Shown: positions 12,369 through 23,997 of the stretch, piece after piece
How positions within the stretch are numbered: the stretch's first letter is position 1
How the letters are laid out: each line of letters begins with the position of its first letter
Assembly: GCA_963970005.1 (NCBI GenBank)
Contig: CAXAMN010028950.1
Span: 26,927 to 90,926, forward strand
Direction of reading: 5' to 3'
DNA from: Durusdinium trenchii
Taxonomy: Eukaryota; Sar; Dinophyceae; Suessiales; Symbiodiniaceae
Length of the DNA: 64,000 bases
The notes under the pieces: generated by a model
Databases searched by the model: none
What the model was told of the DNA's origin: nothing
Seen by the model: only the letters and a program-made list of their open reading frames with translations
Program-made: the position numbers and the translations under genes

Positions 12369-12459
12369 ATGGAATCCGTTCACTCCTTTGCCCGAAAACT
12401 CCAGGATCGTCAGGACACCGCAGCAGAGAAGAAGAAGAGCGGCCGACAACTGCGGGACC
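12369..12459 (+). CDS. Coiled-coil exon 3 of the same gene
   Basis: The frame beginning MESVHSFARKLQDRQDTAAE is strongly charged (KKKSGRQLRD) and ends at a GT donor at 12460. It extends the coiled-coil character of the exons at 11.2 and 11.6 kb. The ATG at 12369 may be internal. Confidence 0.45.
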
Positions 12460-12654
12460 GTAGACCTGGTTGCACCGGGGGCGTCCGAGGGGTGGGATGA
12501 GGATGCGACCGGGCGAGACGGCAGAGGAGGATTGGCTCGAGTCTGGGGATGTGTGTGTGTAAGGAAATGCACTTGAATAGGGCTTTGCTGCACTTGATTG
12601 TGGGGGTGGGTTTTGGAGTATTTGGGTCTTTAAGTTAAGGGTTTGCCCTCCACT

Positions 12655-12834
12655 CCCCCAGTCCCTGCCACCCTCCCCGGTGGCCGCGGTGGCCACTTTG
12701 GCCGGCGCAGCTGCCACCAGCGCTGCCAGAAGATCCTGCAGCCCGGCTGCATGGTTGGGAGTGATTGGGAAGAGGTCATATTTTTTCACTCCTGCAGGCG
12801 TTTCCAGGTCCAGGGTTCAGTTGGTCACAGGCCG
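12655..12834 (+). CDS. Doubtful alanine-rich exon
   Basis: After a CCCCAG acceptor the plus strand reads VAAVATLAGAAATSAARRS. The minus strand over the same bases also gives an alanine-rich helix (LQDLLAALVAAAPAKVATAA). The strand cannot be decided from sequence alone. Confidence 0.22.
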
Positions 12835-12926
12835 CTAGCCTGTCTATGTACATGGGACCTGCAGTCCCTGTATTTTCATGCTTATGTGGAACCTGATGGA
12901 ATCTTATGGAATCTGAAGGTATGTAT

Positions 12927-13295
12927 GCCAAGCTTCAAGTCTGGTATGTGTTCTGATACATCATCTATCATAAAGTTTGGGAAATGTTTTGGACAGTGTT
13001 CTGATGCCAAGCAGACCACAGGGCAACACACAGAACAACGCCACACAAGTAGACTACCGAGGAACACACAGAACAAAGGCACAGAANNNNNNNNNNAGAA
13101 CAAAGGCACAGAAGCAGACCACAGAACAAAGCCACAGAAGTAGCAAACAGAGCACCACACAGACAAAGCCATAGAAGTAGACCTCAGAGCAACACCTGGA
13201 AAATTGTTCTGGACTGTGTTCTGATGCCAAGCTTCAAGTCTGGTATGTGTTCTGATACATCATCTATCTTAAAGGCTGGGAAATGTTCTGGACGG
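12927..13295. repeat. Direct repeat pair enclosing a degenerate CAGAACAAAGCCACAG array
   Basis: About 70 bases starting TGCCAAGCTTCAAGTCTGGT at 12927 recur with few changes from 13225. Between them lies a degenerate array of roughly 30-base units containing AGAACAAAGCCACAGAAG, interrupted by the scaffold gap at 13087-13096. Confidence 0.7.
13087..13096. other. Scaffold gap (10 N)
   Basis: Ten N bases inside a tandem repeat. The true length is unknown. Confidence 0.99.
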
Positions 13296-13380
13296 TGTTC
13301 TGGTTCCTCTCTCTCTCTCTCACTTGTGTTCTGATACATGCTCCTTCACCTTCCTTCAATGGTAGGAACAGCTCTTCCAC

Positions 13381-14092
13381 TCAGAGGCAGTACGCCATCC
13401 AGAAGCGTCGTCCATCTTCCGCCTCAATCTTCACCAGGCTGGCGACCAAATGCGTCAACATAATAAATATGGATCCTCGTCTCCCAATGGTAGAGCATCC
13501 TCTTTTTTTTGTTGACTGCACAAGGATGTGCATGCTTCACCACGTGGGCGCCAACTGCTCGGTCAACACGCGCAACGTTTTGTGCCACTTCAGCACAACT
13601 GACGCCTTAAGCGCTTCGATGTACCGGTCCTGTGCAGAGAGGGCATCTTCAACGTCCTGTAGTAGATGGCTCACAAGGTGCCTCACAGCGTCGCCCATTC
13701 AACACCAGCGTTGGTTCGCACAGGTTCACAGATACATGCCACAATACATTGCGCGTATTCTCGAACGCATGCATTCCTTGGCGTTTGCCCTTTTGGCGCA
13801 GTCACTTGCCATAGAATCGCCCGGCTGTTCAAGTAGCCGCCCAGCCAATGATGGTTGCTTTTTGCAAGTAGCTTTTAGCCGCAGCTGTCAAAAGCTTTGC
13901 AACGCGATCAGGCAAACGAGTTCCCAAGCCCAAAGCTTGGAGCGCATGCCACCCGCTCTTGCCTTCAAGATTGGCCATCTTCTGCCACCTCTTTTTGGGT
14001 AGGCCACTGGCAAGATGGTTCCACATCCATTCAGTACATGAGTGCCAGGAGCTCTTCAGTGACGTAGGCAACAACAATGCAATGCAACGCAC
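13381..14092 (-). CDS. Minus-strand gene fragment, three helical exons, unknown product
   Basis: Three segments read well on the minus strand. The first is at about 14000-13832 and contains MANLEGKSGWHALQALGLG and DRVAKLLTAAAKSYLQKA. The second, 13698-13537, runs from ATG to TGA over 53 codons and contains SHLLQDVEDALSAQDRYIEA. The third, 13461-13381, contains LVASLVKIEAEDGRRFWMAY before TGA. They are helix-rich and naturally composed. A 239-codon plus-strand frame (13283-14002) covers the same DNA, but its composition (many Cys, Arg, Ser) looks like an antisense shadow. Splice joints between the segments were not resolved. No family is recognised. Confidence 0.4.
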
Positions 14093-14789
14093 TCTAGACT
14101 ACACCCAGGGATTCCATCTAGGGACAACACCCTATTAGCTCCCTCTCAGAAGGGAACAAATTGGTAGGGAGTGGTTCTGTGGTTGTGGTTTGTGGAACTT
14201 ATTTATAGCTCCAATCACCCATCTACACAATATTCTACATATGACTATTATGTAGCATATTTATCAGTTCACCTGAGGACAGTTGTCCACCTCTCACCAG
14301 CCCCAGACCCAATCCTGGTCCCAGCACACCACCCCAGGCTGAGCTGGTCCTACCTCGATCTTCAGAGCCTTGGCGCCCGAACAAGCGCAATGGGTGGGTC
14401 AAGAAGGGATGAGTCAAGAGGTGGGATTTGCGTCGGAGGCCTTCTGGAAGGCCTTGAATCACCATGCCATAAGGCCATGTATTGGATTCAATTATATATA
14501 ATATAATATATATATATATTTGTGTTTTTATGTAAGCCGATTGCTGGATAGAGCCTTTGTTCCTGCGATTCGATTCGATCCATAAGACTTGTGGGCCAAC
14601 TCCCAGGTGGCCACCTCGAACTGTCATCGCTCCACAACTTCACAGTGCTGTCCACAGCAAACATGTCAGCTAGTAGGTTGACCCAGTTTCAACAATCCAA
14701 ATTGTAAGGAATGGAATATTTGCCAGTAAAGAAAAGAACATTTTGACATAGTAACAAGTTCCTACAGGCACTCCAAAGCCCAGCACTGC
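14093..14789. other. Spacer downstream of the minus-strand gene
   Basis: I see no coding exon. It holds an AT tract at about 14490-14520 and is the tail region of the gene ending at 14790. I see no recognisable polyadenylation motif. Confidence 0.5.
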
Positions 14790-15064
14790 TCAAATGAAGC
14801 AGAAAATCTTGCCACTTGGCACTGTCACATCCGCGGTAACCATGACAACGGCACGCACGGGTTGGATGCCTTTCAGGCTCCAATTGAACTGCCAACCAAC
14901 TTGGGTGCACTTTGATTTCCAGCAAATGGGAGGGAAAAGGAGCTTTGCGCAATTTGATTGGGTCCATTTGACGCCCTCATCTTCATCCAGGATGGAGTAA
15001 ATGACATCATGTTCCTCCAGGATAAATACATCCATAGTGTTTTCCCCATGCGCTTGGAAACACA
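14790..15064 (-). CDS. Last exon of the large gene
   Basis: After a CTTGTAG acceptor it reads MDVFILEEHDVIYSILDEDE and ends VTVPSGKIFCFI before TGA at 14790-14792. The end of the reading coincides with the loss of coding character to the left, supporting this as the C-terminus. Confidence 0.55.
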
Positions 15065-18000
15065 CTACAAGATAAAGACACACAACCCACAACCTCAAAC
15101 ATGAACACAAAAAACAACCATGTCCTTCTCCACCTTCCACTTGTCATCGGGAGTCTTGGAAACCTTATGGTAACATAGTTTCACGTTGTTGGGCTTCGTG
15201 GACTTGGCATTGGTCAGAAAGCCTTCCACGGTACCATGCTTGCCATCCAACAAGCCAACCGTGTCACCCTGAGCTTCAAACAAAATCTCCTGGTCATCAT
15301 TGATAGGCTTTTCAGCGGTCAACTCTCTAAACTTTGCCTTCCCCCATCCACAAAGCACAGTCCCTGCAGCGAAGGTGACCTGCAGCTAAAGGTTCAATGG
15401 TTTTCTCAGGTTTGGTGAGGGGTCAAATCATACATAATACAGTACGTGGACCTTTGAAAACAAGTAAAACGAGTACCTGAACATGTGTCCAACCCAGGTA
15501 CTTCATGCCCAGTTTCATTTTTCAAGTATGGCCCGGTCTTCTCCGCAACAACAAGAGTAGGCATTGTGGTCAGCTTCACACCTGCCCTGCCATTCACAAC
15601 AGGTACCTCACACTTAATCACATCATCATCAGGCAAGCTCCCCACATCATTGAGGCACGATGATAGGTCGAACGGCGCCGGTCGCTTGACAGGGGTCACC
15701 ACCACAGTACCTGCTGAGGTTTCCACCTTGCCCTTTGATTGGAATGTAGCTGCCAGTGGGTACTTCACAAGAAACTCTTCATAGAACGCTTGAAACTCAG
15801 GCTTGTTCTCCCACTGCTTCACCAACCCATTTGGAAGTTCAATGGTGCAAATTTCACCATCCACCTGACACATGTTGAACCCAAAATCATTTCAAGAAAA
15901 TAGATCTATCATAACAAAGGTAACATCACAAATTTGGCTACATCCACACCTTCCCATACACACAGCGCTTGAGAGGTGGTGGCTCTGGCTTGGCTTCTAG
16001 GTGATCAGCCGGTGGATCTTCAGTCAACCTGCAGGTTGGGTTCTGGCCTAAACAAAAAGCACCCCAGAAATCCCCAAGGCAAAAACTTTAAAAAACACTT
16101 CTTTGTTGGTAGTTGGGGCCCAAGTCAATTTGGTCAACCCTTTTGGCCTGTCCAGGTTCGACACAGCCAAATTCCCTTTCAGGAATCGTTCGATGAGCTC
16201 ATCAGTCCAATAGGCATTGAACCATTCACAGTGATCATCCCCGTTGAACACTGGACAGTAAAGCATGGGGGTGTTCTTTCCCTGGGAGACCTCCACAAAG
16301 CCATCAAAGAAGCTTCCCACATTGGGCACTGCATCAACCACCACCAGGCCTGCGGCAGTCCCAAATTTGACACCCTCCTTAGGCAGGAAATCCCAGGTCG
16401 GAGCAATTGCAGGAAAAGAGGGCTTAAGGAAGAACTGCATTGTAAACCAAGCAAAATGATGTTATATATATAATATATAGCATCCTGTAAATGTTCCACA
16501 TAATATTTGCAAACCCAATCAAAACACATTCCAAACAACATCACCCCAATCAAAAAGATTTGTTTGATAAATGGTTTAATGAACTGACCAAACAAGACTC
16601 CATAGCTGAACTGATGATTTGGGAACAGCAGTCACCACCAAGCTGAGCATACTTTTGGGCACCGTGAGTGTTGGTAACTGGTTGGCCAGGTAGTGCTGTC
16701 TCATCCACTGATTCCATGGTCACCATATCCCGAGAATGTATCTGCTTTGGTTCACCCATGGTTCTCCGCAAACGGAACAGGCTGGACTCTCGCCAAAACC
16801 ACTCAGCCTCCTTCACTTGAGAGGTGAGTGGGGACACAAGCCGGCCAGCATAAGCCATTGGTCGAGAGTCCCGGTTGTCCTGAGGAGGTTGACAAGCATG
16901 ACTCACATACTCAGTGGAGAAAGCAGGCTGAGGGAACCAAGAAACCATGAACACACTACTGTACCTGTAAAACTTGGAACAAATAGGTTCAGCTAAGAAT
17001 CTGATTTGCTTTTTGCATCAAACATCACTTGGAACATATTGTCCACATTGCACCCCGCACTGCTAAGAGATCTGAGTAGGGCAAATTCTTCTTGGAACAG
17101 CCCCCCCAGACTTGTAAGAGAAAGCAGGGCACATGAATACCCCACACCCCTTCTCACCAGCAACTGTCACCATGTGGCCCATCAACTTCAGCACACATGT
17201 TTGGACACTGGACTTCACAATGCTCGGCGCAGCAAAGTTGGCGATAAAGAGCAAAGCCTTGAAGGAAGCCATCAGGCACTTAGATGTAGTAAATGAAGTG
17301 CTGGAAGTAAAACAAAGGCATCATAGTAAATATATAACCACTAACTTTTAACAAGTAGCGACATCACGTAGCTGCAGGGACTTGGCCCATTTGTTCACCA
17401 CAGCGTCAATGTCATTCACCATCACCACAGCAGTCGCACCATCATGCTTTTCAGGCCAACACTGGAGAGCAACCTGATTGGCAAACACACACTGGGCTTT
17501 GGACCATGGGAATAGTTAAAACAAAACTTTCTCATTGCCAGTTCAATATCATACATACAATGATCCCAATAGTGGAGAGTTAACCATGTGACCCTTTTGG
17601 AAAAGACCTGCCTTGGCACGCATCCATCCATCAACTGCCTGTTTTGCACGATCAAGCTTTTTTTTTGGTCCATTCATCTCTGGAGTGAATCACTCGTACC
17701 TTGTAATCACTGACCTTTTTGAGATAGATATCGATACATTTCTGATCGTACTCAACTTCCTCCAGCATGAGTTTGAAGTTAGCCAAATCCAGCTGAGCCT
17801 TTGCAAAATCCAGCTCCACCTCTTTGGTCGTTGTTGATCCTGGAGCTGGGCACATAGCATCAGAAGAACCACTCGTCGTCATTGAGTTCAGAATGCTCAG
17901 GATACCTAAGCAAGGGCAGACAAGGGTGTCAATTAATTGTTCCTTCATCAATATGGTCCACCACTCATTATGTCAACACATTTGCATTTCTACATATTAA

Positions 18001-21000
18001 TATTACATAAATATGCTCCAATTCAAGTGAGTAGCAGCTGTTCTCACGGGGGGGCCCAGCTGTCAGCCTTTGCCTCAGCTGCAGTCAACAAGTCCGCTTC
18101 CAAGGAATGATCTCCATCTCGAAGCTTGTCTATGAACCTCACCAATGGCATTGAGGCAGGCTAATGGGGAGAAAGACCTTGAGATGAGCAGGCTTATGGG
18201 GAGAAAGACCTTTGAGACAATAGTAAAACCTCAAAAGAATTTGTAAGCACTTAAGCCACAGAGCTGGGTTTGCAGGCATGTTTCCACATTTGGGATCTGC
18301 GTTGTCAGCTCATCAACCACAGAGCCTCAGTTCAACAGTGCCAAACTATTTAGTGTGTTTATGTTACACTTTACAGTGTTTTACCAAACTTTGAAAGGAA
18401 TCATAAAGACTTTAATGTCACCATCCCTCTAAAACAGATTCACTTAGAAGTGACTAGAAGCACGCAAGGCTGGCCACCATTACTTTCTCCTCCAGCTCCT
18501 TCTTTGTAAGCTTCCGTCGGAGTTGAACTGTAGAAGCTCCCCATTGAGATGCAACCATTTGCAACCCCAGCAAAGTGCTAGCTTCAGTTGATTTCAATCG
18601 CTGGTACCATGGGCTGGACTTTTGTGTCTTGGCAGACCGGAAGTTGAAACCAGGTAACAACTTCTTGCTGGAAAGGGCATCATCTGAGTATGGGCATCCT
18701 CAGTGGAAGACCCCCAAACATAAGGATCTATAAAACATCCAGAACCTTTGAACAAGGTAACAAACATGGGAATCCAACAAACAAAACATACAACTTAGCC
18801 AGGTTAGAGCGGCCATCCCAACCCCACACGCTGACTGCCTGCAAGATCTCATCGCGGAGCCTCTGCGGAAGATCGAGGACCACCTTCACCGATTGAAACT
18901 TGGCTCCAACCAAGCGGTCCTGCTTTGCAGCTTCTGCATTCCTCAGTGACTGGAGTTGAACAGATCAAACATGTATTCTGTATTTCAGACTGTTTCAACT
19001 GTGAAACAAATACACAGTTTGGCTGCAGCAATGACAAAGTGACCATGCTTTGATCAGCTGCTCTGGGTGGATCCCTTTGTTCATAGCGGCAAGGTTGGAA
19101 ATCGAGAAGACCCAACTGATAGCATTTGGGCTTTTCCTAATGCTCCCACGAGTAGAGATCTTCATGTTGTAGAACCTTGCTTTGCAGCAAAACAGAAGTT
19201 TATGCTGACAGTGTTGCAGCCATAGTACAGTAAACCTAAAACTGTGAAACCAGAAAAATTGTTGAGTATTGAATACCCACAGCAAGTTACAGCTCTGACT
19301 GCCGGTCAGGCAATCTTACATGCTTGCATCGGATTGCTTGCAGTCCACGAAGCATAATTGGTGGCACCTGTTGGGATATATAGGTCATAAAGATTTCACA
19401 AAGTAAATATATTTTATAAAACTATGCCACAACGATATCTTAGGAACGTTTTGAATGTTGAACTTGCCAGTGACCCAGCTTTTGGTCCTTTGGCCCAGGC
19501 ATGCCTCAACACCAAGTTCATGACATCCGACCACAAATGCAATGGCTGTTTGCACCCTGGCTGCACCTTTCAGGTAGGCAATGGTGCCTAGTGCGATTGG
19601 TCCCTTCGATGCCAAGTCTGAGTCCTATCAGGGAACCAATCATCCATGTGGAATTGAGATCTTTATTTATAGTAATGTAGACCATGAACTTCATCATGCC
19701 TTCAAACACCCTCACACCCAGCCAAAGTCCTGGATCCTGATGAGTACAGGCTCAGTGCTAGACACAAACCCATCAGCTTGAAATTGCCCCAACAACTTCA
19801 GGGAGACATCCAAGAGCGGGGGTTCTCTCAAAGACGCTGCATAGTCAACAGAGAAAAGGTGAAGTGGGACGATCATTGTCTCAACAGAATCCTCTTTTCC
19901 TTAGATGATGGTTTAGAGCATTCTTGAACCAGAAATGTTTAACCTTGCTTTTGAATTGGTGATGCCATCAAATTGAATTGAGGAAACCATCAAAAACTTC
20001 ATTTATCACACTAAGCCACCTGACAGGCACGATGGGATTGGAAATGAGGTCCAGTAGTCTTCACATGGCACCATAGGAACCATCTTCTGAAGCAGTGCAC
20101 CCAGCTCACTAGGCCGCGTAGATTGAAGTGGGAACTTGGAATAGATGTACTGACGGACACCTCCAGCACCTGAATCGATTGTTCAGCAATGAGAGATCAA
20201 CAGACTAGGGTCCAGTGAAACCAATCCAAAGGTGAGATACCACACACATTGATATAACAAAAATTGAAACCATAAGATATGAGTATGTTTAGCATAGTAT
20301 GGGTTCAAACAACATGAAACCATATATCCATTGAAACTTCCATAATAGGTAGCCTAAGGACTCTTGATACGGTCGTTGATGGCATCCCATAACCCATCCT
20401 CCGGTTTTGCCATAGCTGCTAAAGCTGTGGTTGTTCCTGTTCCCCAGCTTGACACAGCATCAGAGTCAGCGCCGGGGTTCACATCAGGCTTCAACATCTC
20501 TTCATCGATCATCAATGGAGATTCTGGGGCTGGAGGTGGCTCATCCTGGGGTTGCCAATGTTAAAAGGGCTTGGGACCAGATGCAAACCACATAAATTAG
20601 ACTAATCTAAAATTCTAAAATAGATGTTTCTATTGTATTTGATATCAAGTATCTTCCATCATCACAGTGGAGGGTGCAAACTCCTCATCAGGCAGCTCCA
20701 TGGCGGCCAATCGTGAAGGCAATGCTCCAGCCAAAATCTACAGGCCCCAATCAAAAAGGTAATGTAAAAAGTTGATCCTGCAGAAGTTATATTTTGAATT
20801 CAAAGCTCCTGACATCTCCAGCTTTCAATTGAAGTCAGCAGATGTTCATAAGGAGTTATACACCACAGCAGAAGGAGGGGTCATGGTTTTATGAACCAGA
20901 CTTCTGCAATCACATACTCTCCATTATGAACATGTGCAGACTTCAATTGAAATCTGCACATCTTGACATGTTGAAATTTATCATGTGAGATCTGCAATGG

Positions 21001-22872
21001 GAATTCTGAAATTAAAGATTTACAAGTGCACTTGATTGGGGATTGTTTCAGATGCACTTGATTCCGGTCGATGAGACAGCGATTTCCGCCGATTTCAATC
21101 GAAACCCGCAGAACTTCCCTCCCCAAATCCAGTGCATTTCAAAACGTTGACCCCCCCAAACCAAGACGACAAGAAGTTATTCCATTCAAAAGCCAAACCA
21201 ATGACCAAGGACTGAATGGCAAACAGGTTGCAACACCATCTTTAACAAAATAGAAAAGACAAACAAACAAAACGATGATATTATGATACTATACTTGTGA
21301 GACATTACAAAGATTGCTAAGGTGAAAGCATAATGTGCAGTGACACACAATACACACATAGAGCGCTAGACATATGAAAGATTGTCAATGTGAGAGGTAC
21401 TGGTTTTATGTTTCATATGCTGGTGGCACACTCTGTTCCAGCAGCAGCAATTGTTTTTACTGTCGCAAATCAGTCTGTTGTGCCAGGAACCCTTTGCAAA
21501 GAGCTTCCACCAATGATGGTGGATACTCCTGGGCTGCCTCAGACCTCTTTCTACCACCTTCGGAGCCTTGAATTACCTGGTGTTGATGGTCGCCAGGACA
21601 GGTTCTCCCATCCAACGTCTTGAATATATGCTCACTGTTTGTGAGCACAAAAGTCCTTTTCTTAATAGGTTTTTGGGCAACAATGGATCTCAATCCAAAT
21701 TGGCATTGATCGAAGACTGCCAACTGAACCCCTGGACGATGTCGTACACGTTGTACCTGAGGAGGCATGGTGACAGTGGTTCATCTTGGGAAAGGGAATC
21801 TGGGTTCACACGCGCACGCACACTTTTTGGGGGTGCTTTTTGGGGGCGCTTTGGGCGCGCACATGCGCAGCGCAAACCCAGGAGTGGAAAACTGGCTTGT
21901 TTCAATTTGTACCCATTTGGAACAAGCATTTATTTCTTGCATCATGGCCCTGCCAACCTGTAAGGAAGGATTACATCACTTAGTAGGGATGTCAAAGCAA
22001 ACCCAAAAAGAACATTTGCAATGCTTCTGTGTTGCGGATTCACGGTCCCATGCTAAGCTACCTCCAGGGTGCTCAAAGGCGAAGTACCGGGAATGATCCA
22101 ATTGGAATGTGGCAATCCACATTGAAAGGTCTATGTGTAGGCAGGCATCTTCCAGGTTCAAAACTCGCTGCTTAGCATCCATCCGACTCCAGTTGCTGTG
22201 CATGAGTTGGCACACACAGGTGCAGGGTGGACTCAACATAACACCCAAAGGTCTGAGGATTGAGATGTCAGTGAGAAGGCATCTTTGAAAGGCTGCATCT
22301 CTCAAATCCCAGAAATGTTTGAGATCATAGGATCTCCTAGACTTTCCACCAAGTTGATTCATGATTGGACCAAGGCGTGGCACACTATAGATTTCCCACA
22401 ATGTATCAACTAAATCTGGATCACATGGTGGCGGTGACGCCAGTGTGCTATCAAGGTCCCGGAAGGGGTGGAAGACCACACTAGGAATCCTAGAAGCTGC
22501 TGCTTTCAACGTTGGATCATCAAAAGTCCGAAGGTCTTCCTCTGGGCTTGCAACCAGCACTGAATTAGGTGACTGCTTTGGGCCAATCCCCAACAACTCA
22601 TCAAAACCAGTCCCATCATCAACAGTGTCAAAGAAAAGACTGTCGCCAACACCAAAATCATCTGGAGGAAGCTGCAATCCACCACTGGATGTCCCTGCTG
22701 AGGAAGGTCTGGCAGACCTCTTCGTTCTGGCTGATGCAGCAGGGCGCTTCATTTGACTCTTGGTCACTGATTTTGCAGTAACATTGGGTCCAGAGTCAGC
22801 GGCAGGAAGATCCAATGGCATGGGGCTGAAATCTATAGAACTGAGAGCAACTGTAGTAACTGTGTATGACAT
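14790..22872 (-). CDS. Large spliced gene: methyltransferase-like domain plus about 1,200 uncharacterised residues
   Basis: About 22 exons, all on the minus strand, summing to about 1,600 codons. It starts at a real ATG (22872) and ends at TGA (14790-14792). Exons placed by phase-consistent junctions: 22872-22036, 21756-21484, 20737-20654, 20545-20371, 20169-20020, 19899-19718, 19624-19448, 19367-19320, 19204-19044, 18949-18800, 18683-18484, 18160-18048, 17905-17715, 17677-17608, 17496-17363, 17278-about 17105, 16964-16589, 16434-16099, about 16047-15960, 15864-15477, 15379-about 15125, 15064-14790. Donors are GT, GC (22035) and GA (20653); most acceptors are AG followed by G. The first two exons carry a cytosine-5-methyltransferase-like fold. 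The rest matches nothing I know. A few joints (18.7, 18.0, 17.1, 16.0 and 15.1 kb) are off by one base under GT-AG rules, so either unusual splice sites or small sequence errors exist. It may be split into two genes. Confidence 0.6.
15477..15864 (-). CDS. Exon 20: 129-codon exon of the large gene
   Basis: Starts VDGEICTIELPNGLVKQW after CAG. It continues EFLVKYPLAATFQSKGK and ends near GLDTCS at a GT donor. Joining to exon 21 (VTFAAGTVLCGWGKAKF) in frame needs one base less than a strict GT-AG cut, a pattern seen at several introns here. Confidence 0.55.
16099..16434 (-). CDS. Exon 18: 112-codon exon of the large gene
   Basis: Phase 0 at both ends between a GCAG acceptor and a GT donor. It includes FLKPSFPAIAPTWDFLPKEG, AAGLVVVDAVPNVGSFFDGF and WFNAYWTDELIERFLKGN. 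It is a globular, aromatic-rich sequence without a known match. Confidence 0.55.
16589..16964 (-). CDS. Exon 17: 125-codon exon of the large gene
   Basis: Begins after TTTTACAG with G TAC and ends at a GT donor. It includes VFMVSWFPQPAFSTEYVSH, KEAEWFWRESSLFRLRRTM and QKYAQLGGDCCSQI. It joins in phase to the exon at 16434. No family is recognised. Confidence 0.55.
19448..20169 (-). CDS. Exons 5-7: continuous reading over three phase-matched exons
   Basis: Exons 20169-20020, 19899-19718 and 19624-19448 join in phase using acceptors followed by G. They give segments such as VRQYIYSKFPLQST, ETMIVPLHLFSVDYAASL and PIALGTIAYLKGAARVQTAI. This is naturally composed globular protein with no recognised family. 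The clean phase agreement over three introns is the main evidence that the region is a real gene. Confidence 0.55.
20371..20545 (-). CDS. Exon 4: acidic, proline-rich linker
   Basis: It reads DEPPPAPESPLMIDEEMLKP and ends AINDR. The upstream intron (20546-20653) has a GA donor and an acceptor followed by G. The downstream intron (20170-20370) is GT-AG. Phases join without a break to KFPLQSTRPSELGALLQKM in exon 5. It looks like a flexible linker after the methyltransferase-like domain. Confidence 0.55.
21484..21756 (-). CDS. Exon 2: second half of the methyltransferase-like domain
   Basis: 91 codons in phase 0. It contains AVFDQCQFGL, KKRTFVLTNSEHI, then DHQHQVIQGSEGG and AAQEYPPSLVEAL. This order (FDQC-FGL, KRT-TN, H-H-GSEGG, YP-LVEAL) follows the FEHP motif in the same dinoflagellate methyltransferase-like family, so the exon continues the fold begun upstream. 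The intron between the two is 279 bases, GC-AG. Reading past the proposed GC donor at 21483 meets TAA at 21457, so a gene end here is an alternative. Confidence 0.6.
22036..22872 (-). CDS. Exon 1: N-terminal basic leader and first half of the methyltransferase-like domain
   Basis: 279 codons from ATG. Residues about 1-60 are low-complexity with a basic KRPAASARTKRSAR patch, a possible nuclear signal. Residues about 161-200 (IYSVPRLGPIMNQLGG, then SYDL and FWDL) resemble the S-adenosylmethionine-binding start of C5 methyltransferases. LSPPC at about 213-217 corresponds to the catalytic PPC motif IV, and FEHP at about 266-269 to the ENV motif VI. In known C5 enzymes motif VI is usually ENV, so FEH is a change; it is shared with dinoflagellate retroelement proteins I recall. 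The exon ends in WDRES at a GC donor (22035-22034). Confidence 0.65.
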
Positions 22873-23381
22873 CAGAAAACAATGTCTGTATGGATTTGGT
22901 TTTTCAAGCCAGTGGACTTTAGTCAGTATGGTTTGTCACTAATGGATTTGATTTTGATTACTACCAAGCAGCATGTCCCTGGTCCTGCAGCAGCGCATGA
23001 AACAAGGATTTATTTAAGTGCCATGTCTCATGAAACCAGGGTTTATGCTGGAACTGTGCCCTTGTACATATGGTGCTTTTGGGATGGTAGTGGGATAGCA
23101 TTACAATACTGTAAAGTGACGACTATCACATTGGACTTTACTAGTGAAAGGGGATCTCAAATTCAGAACCCCTCAAGCCCTCCCGCCCTCCGCAAACGTT
23201 CTCACAATTTCTTTTCCAGCGTTGCTGGTTCAGTTTGCCAAACTCGCCATCATGGCTATGGCAGTGGTCACACTGCCACCATCTAAGGATTGGTACTTGT
23301 AGTGGACAAGTAGGTGATCCACAAAGATCTCCCCAGCACAGCCAACTGACTGTGTCAAAACCCCTAAGTAAGCATAAACCC
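22873..23381. other. Spacer between the two minus-strand genes
   Basis: About 510 bases without a convincing exon between the stop of the upstream gene (23382) and the ATG of the downstream gene (22872). Close head-to-tail spacing is typical of dinoflagellate gene arrays. Because the ATG frame stays open a little upstream, a spliced fusion of the two genes cannot be excluded. Confidence 0.45.
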
Positions 23382-23997
23382 TCAGCGGACAGGCAAGCCC
23401 CGCCCACACCCACGCCCACGCCCTCGAGATCGTCCACGACCAGGATTGGCTTTAGCCTTTGGCTTTGCCGCTGCCTTTCCCTTCGCCTGAGCCTTTGGAG
23501 CCCTGGCTGCAGGCCGAGAGCTGGGTGGCTGAGGTTTCACACCAATATCATCTAAGAAACTGGCGATAGCATCATCAATCGTGGGACATTGGGAGCATTT
23601 GACCCAATACTGCCTTTCAAAATGATCCTTCCAAAAGCTGGATGGAACCATTGAATAGTACATCTGGCGCCGTTGATCAAAGTCACGCTGGCCCTGTTCA
23701 GCCTTTGGCCTGCTCCGTCCAGCAAAGGTGGCTCTTGTAGGGATGGGCTCTGCTGACTCTTCCACTTCAAAAAGGGATTCATCTGGTCCTGGTGGAGGTG
23801 GGGGGGAAATCCTGGCCACATTCGATCGCCCATCAAAGATTTCCTCTGCTCCCCTAGCATCACCCGACTCACCTTCAACTTCACTCTTTCGCTTTCGGCC
23901 ACGCCTCTTGGGCTCACCCTTTGGACCAGGAGCAGGCTTGGGCTTGGCTTTCTCAACAATGACAGCACGAACTGGTCCCGGGGCAAATCGATGCCAC
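23382..23997 (-). CDS. Last exon: basic, proline-rich region and RG-rich tail
   Basis: After a TTGAG acceptor followed by G the frame has a lysine/arginine-rich patch (PKRRGRKRKSEVEGE), then an acidic and proline stretch, MYYSMVPSSFWKDHF, QYWVKCSQCPTIDDAIASFL and a tail of alanine/lysine and RGRSRGRGRG ending in LPVR and TGA. The basic patches suggest nuclear localisation and nucleic-acid binding; this is inference from composition. Confidence 0.6.

Noticed and set aside
13283..14002. 239-codon plus-strand frame as a protein gene
   Set aside because: Composition is Cys/Arg/Ser-heavy and the opposite strand carries better coding segments; kept only as an observation.
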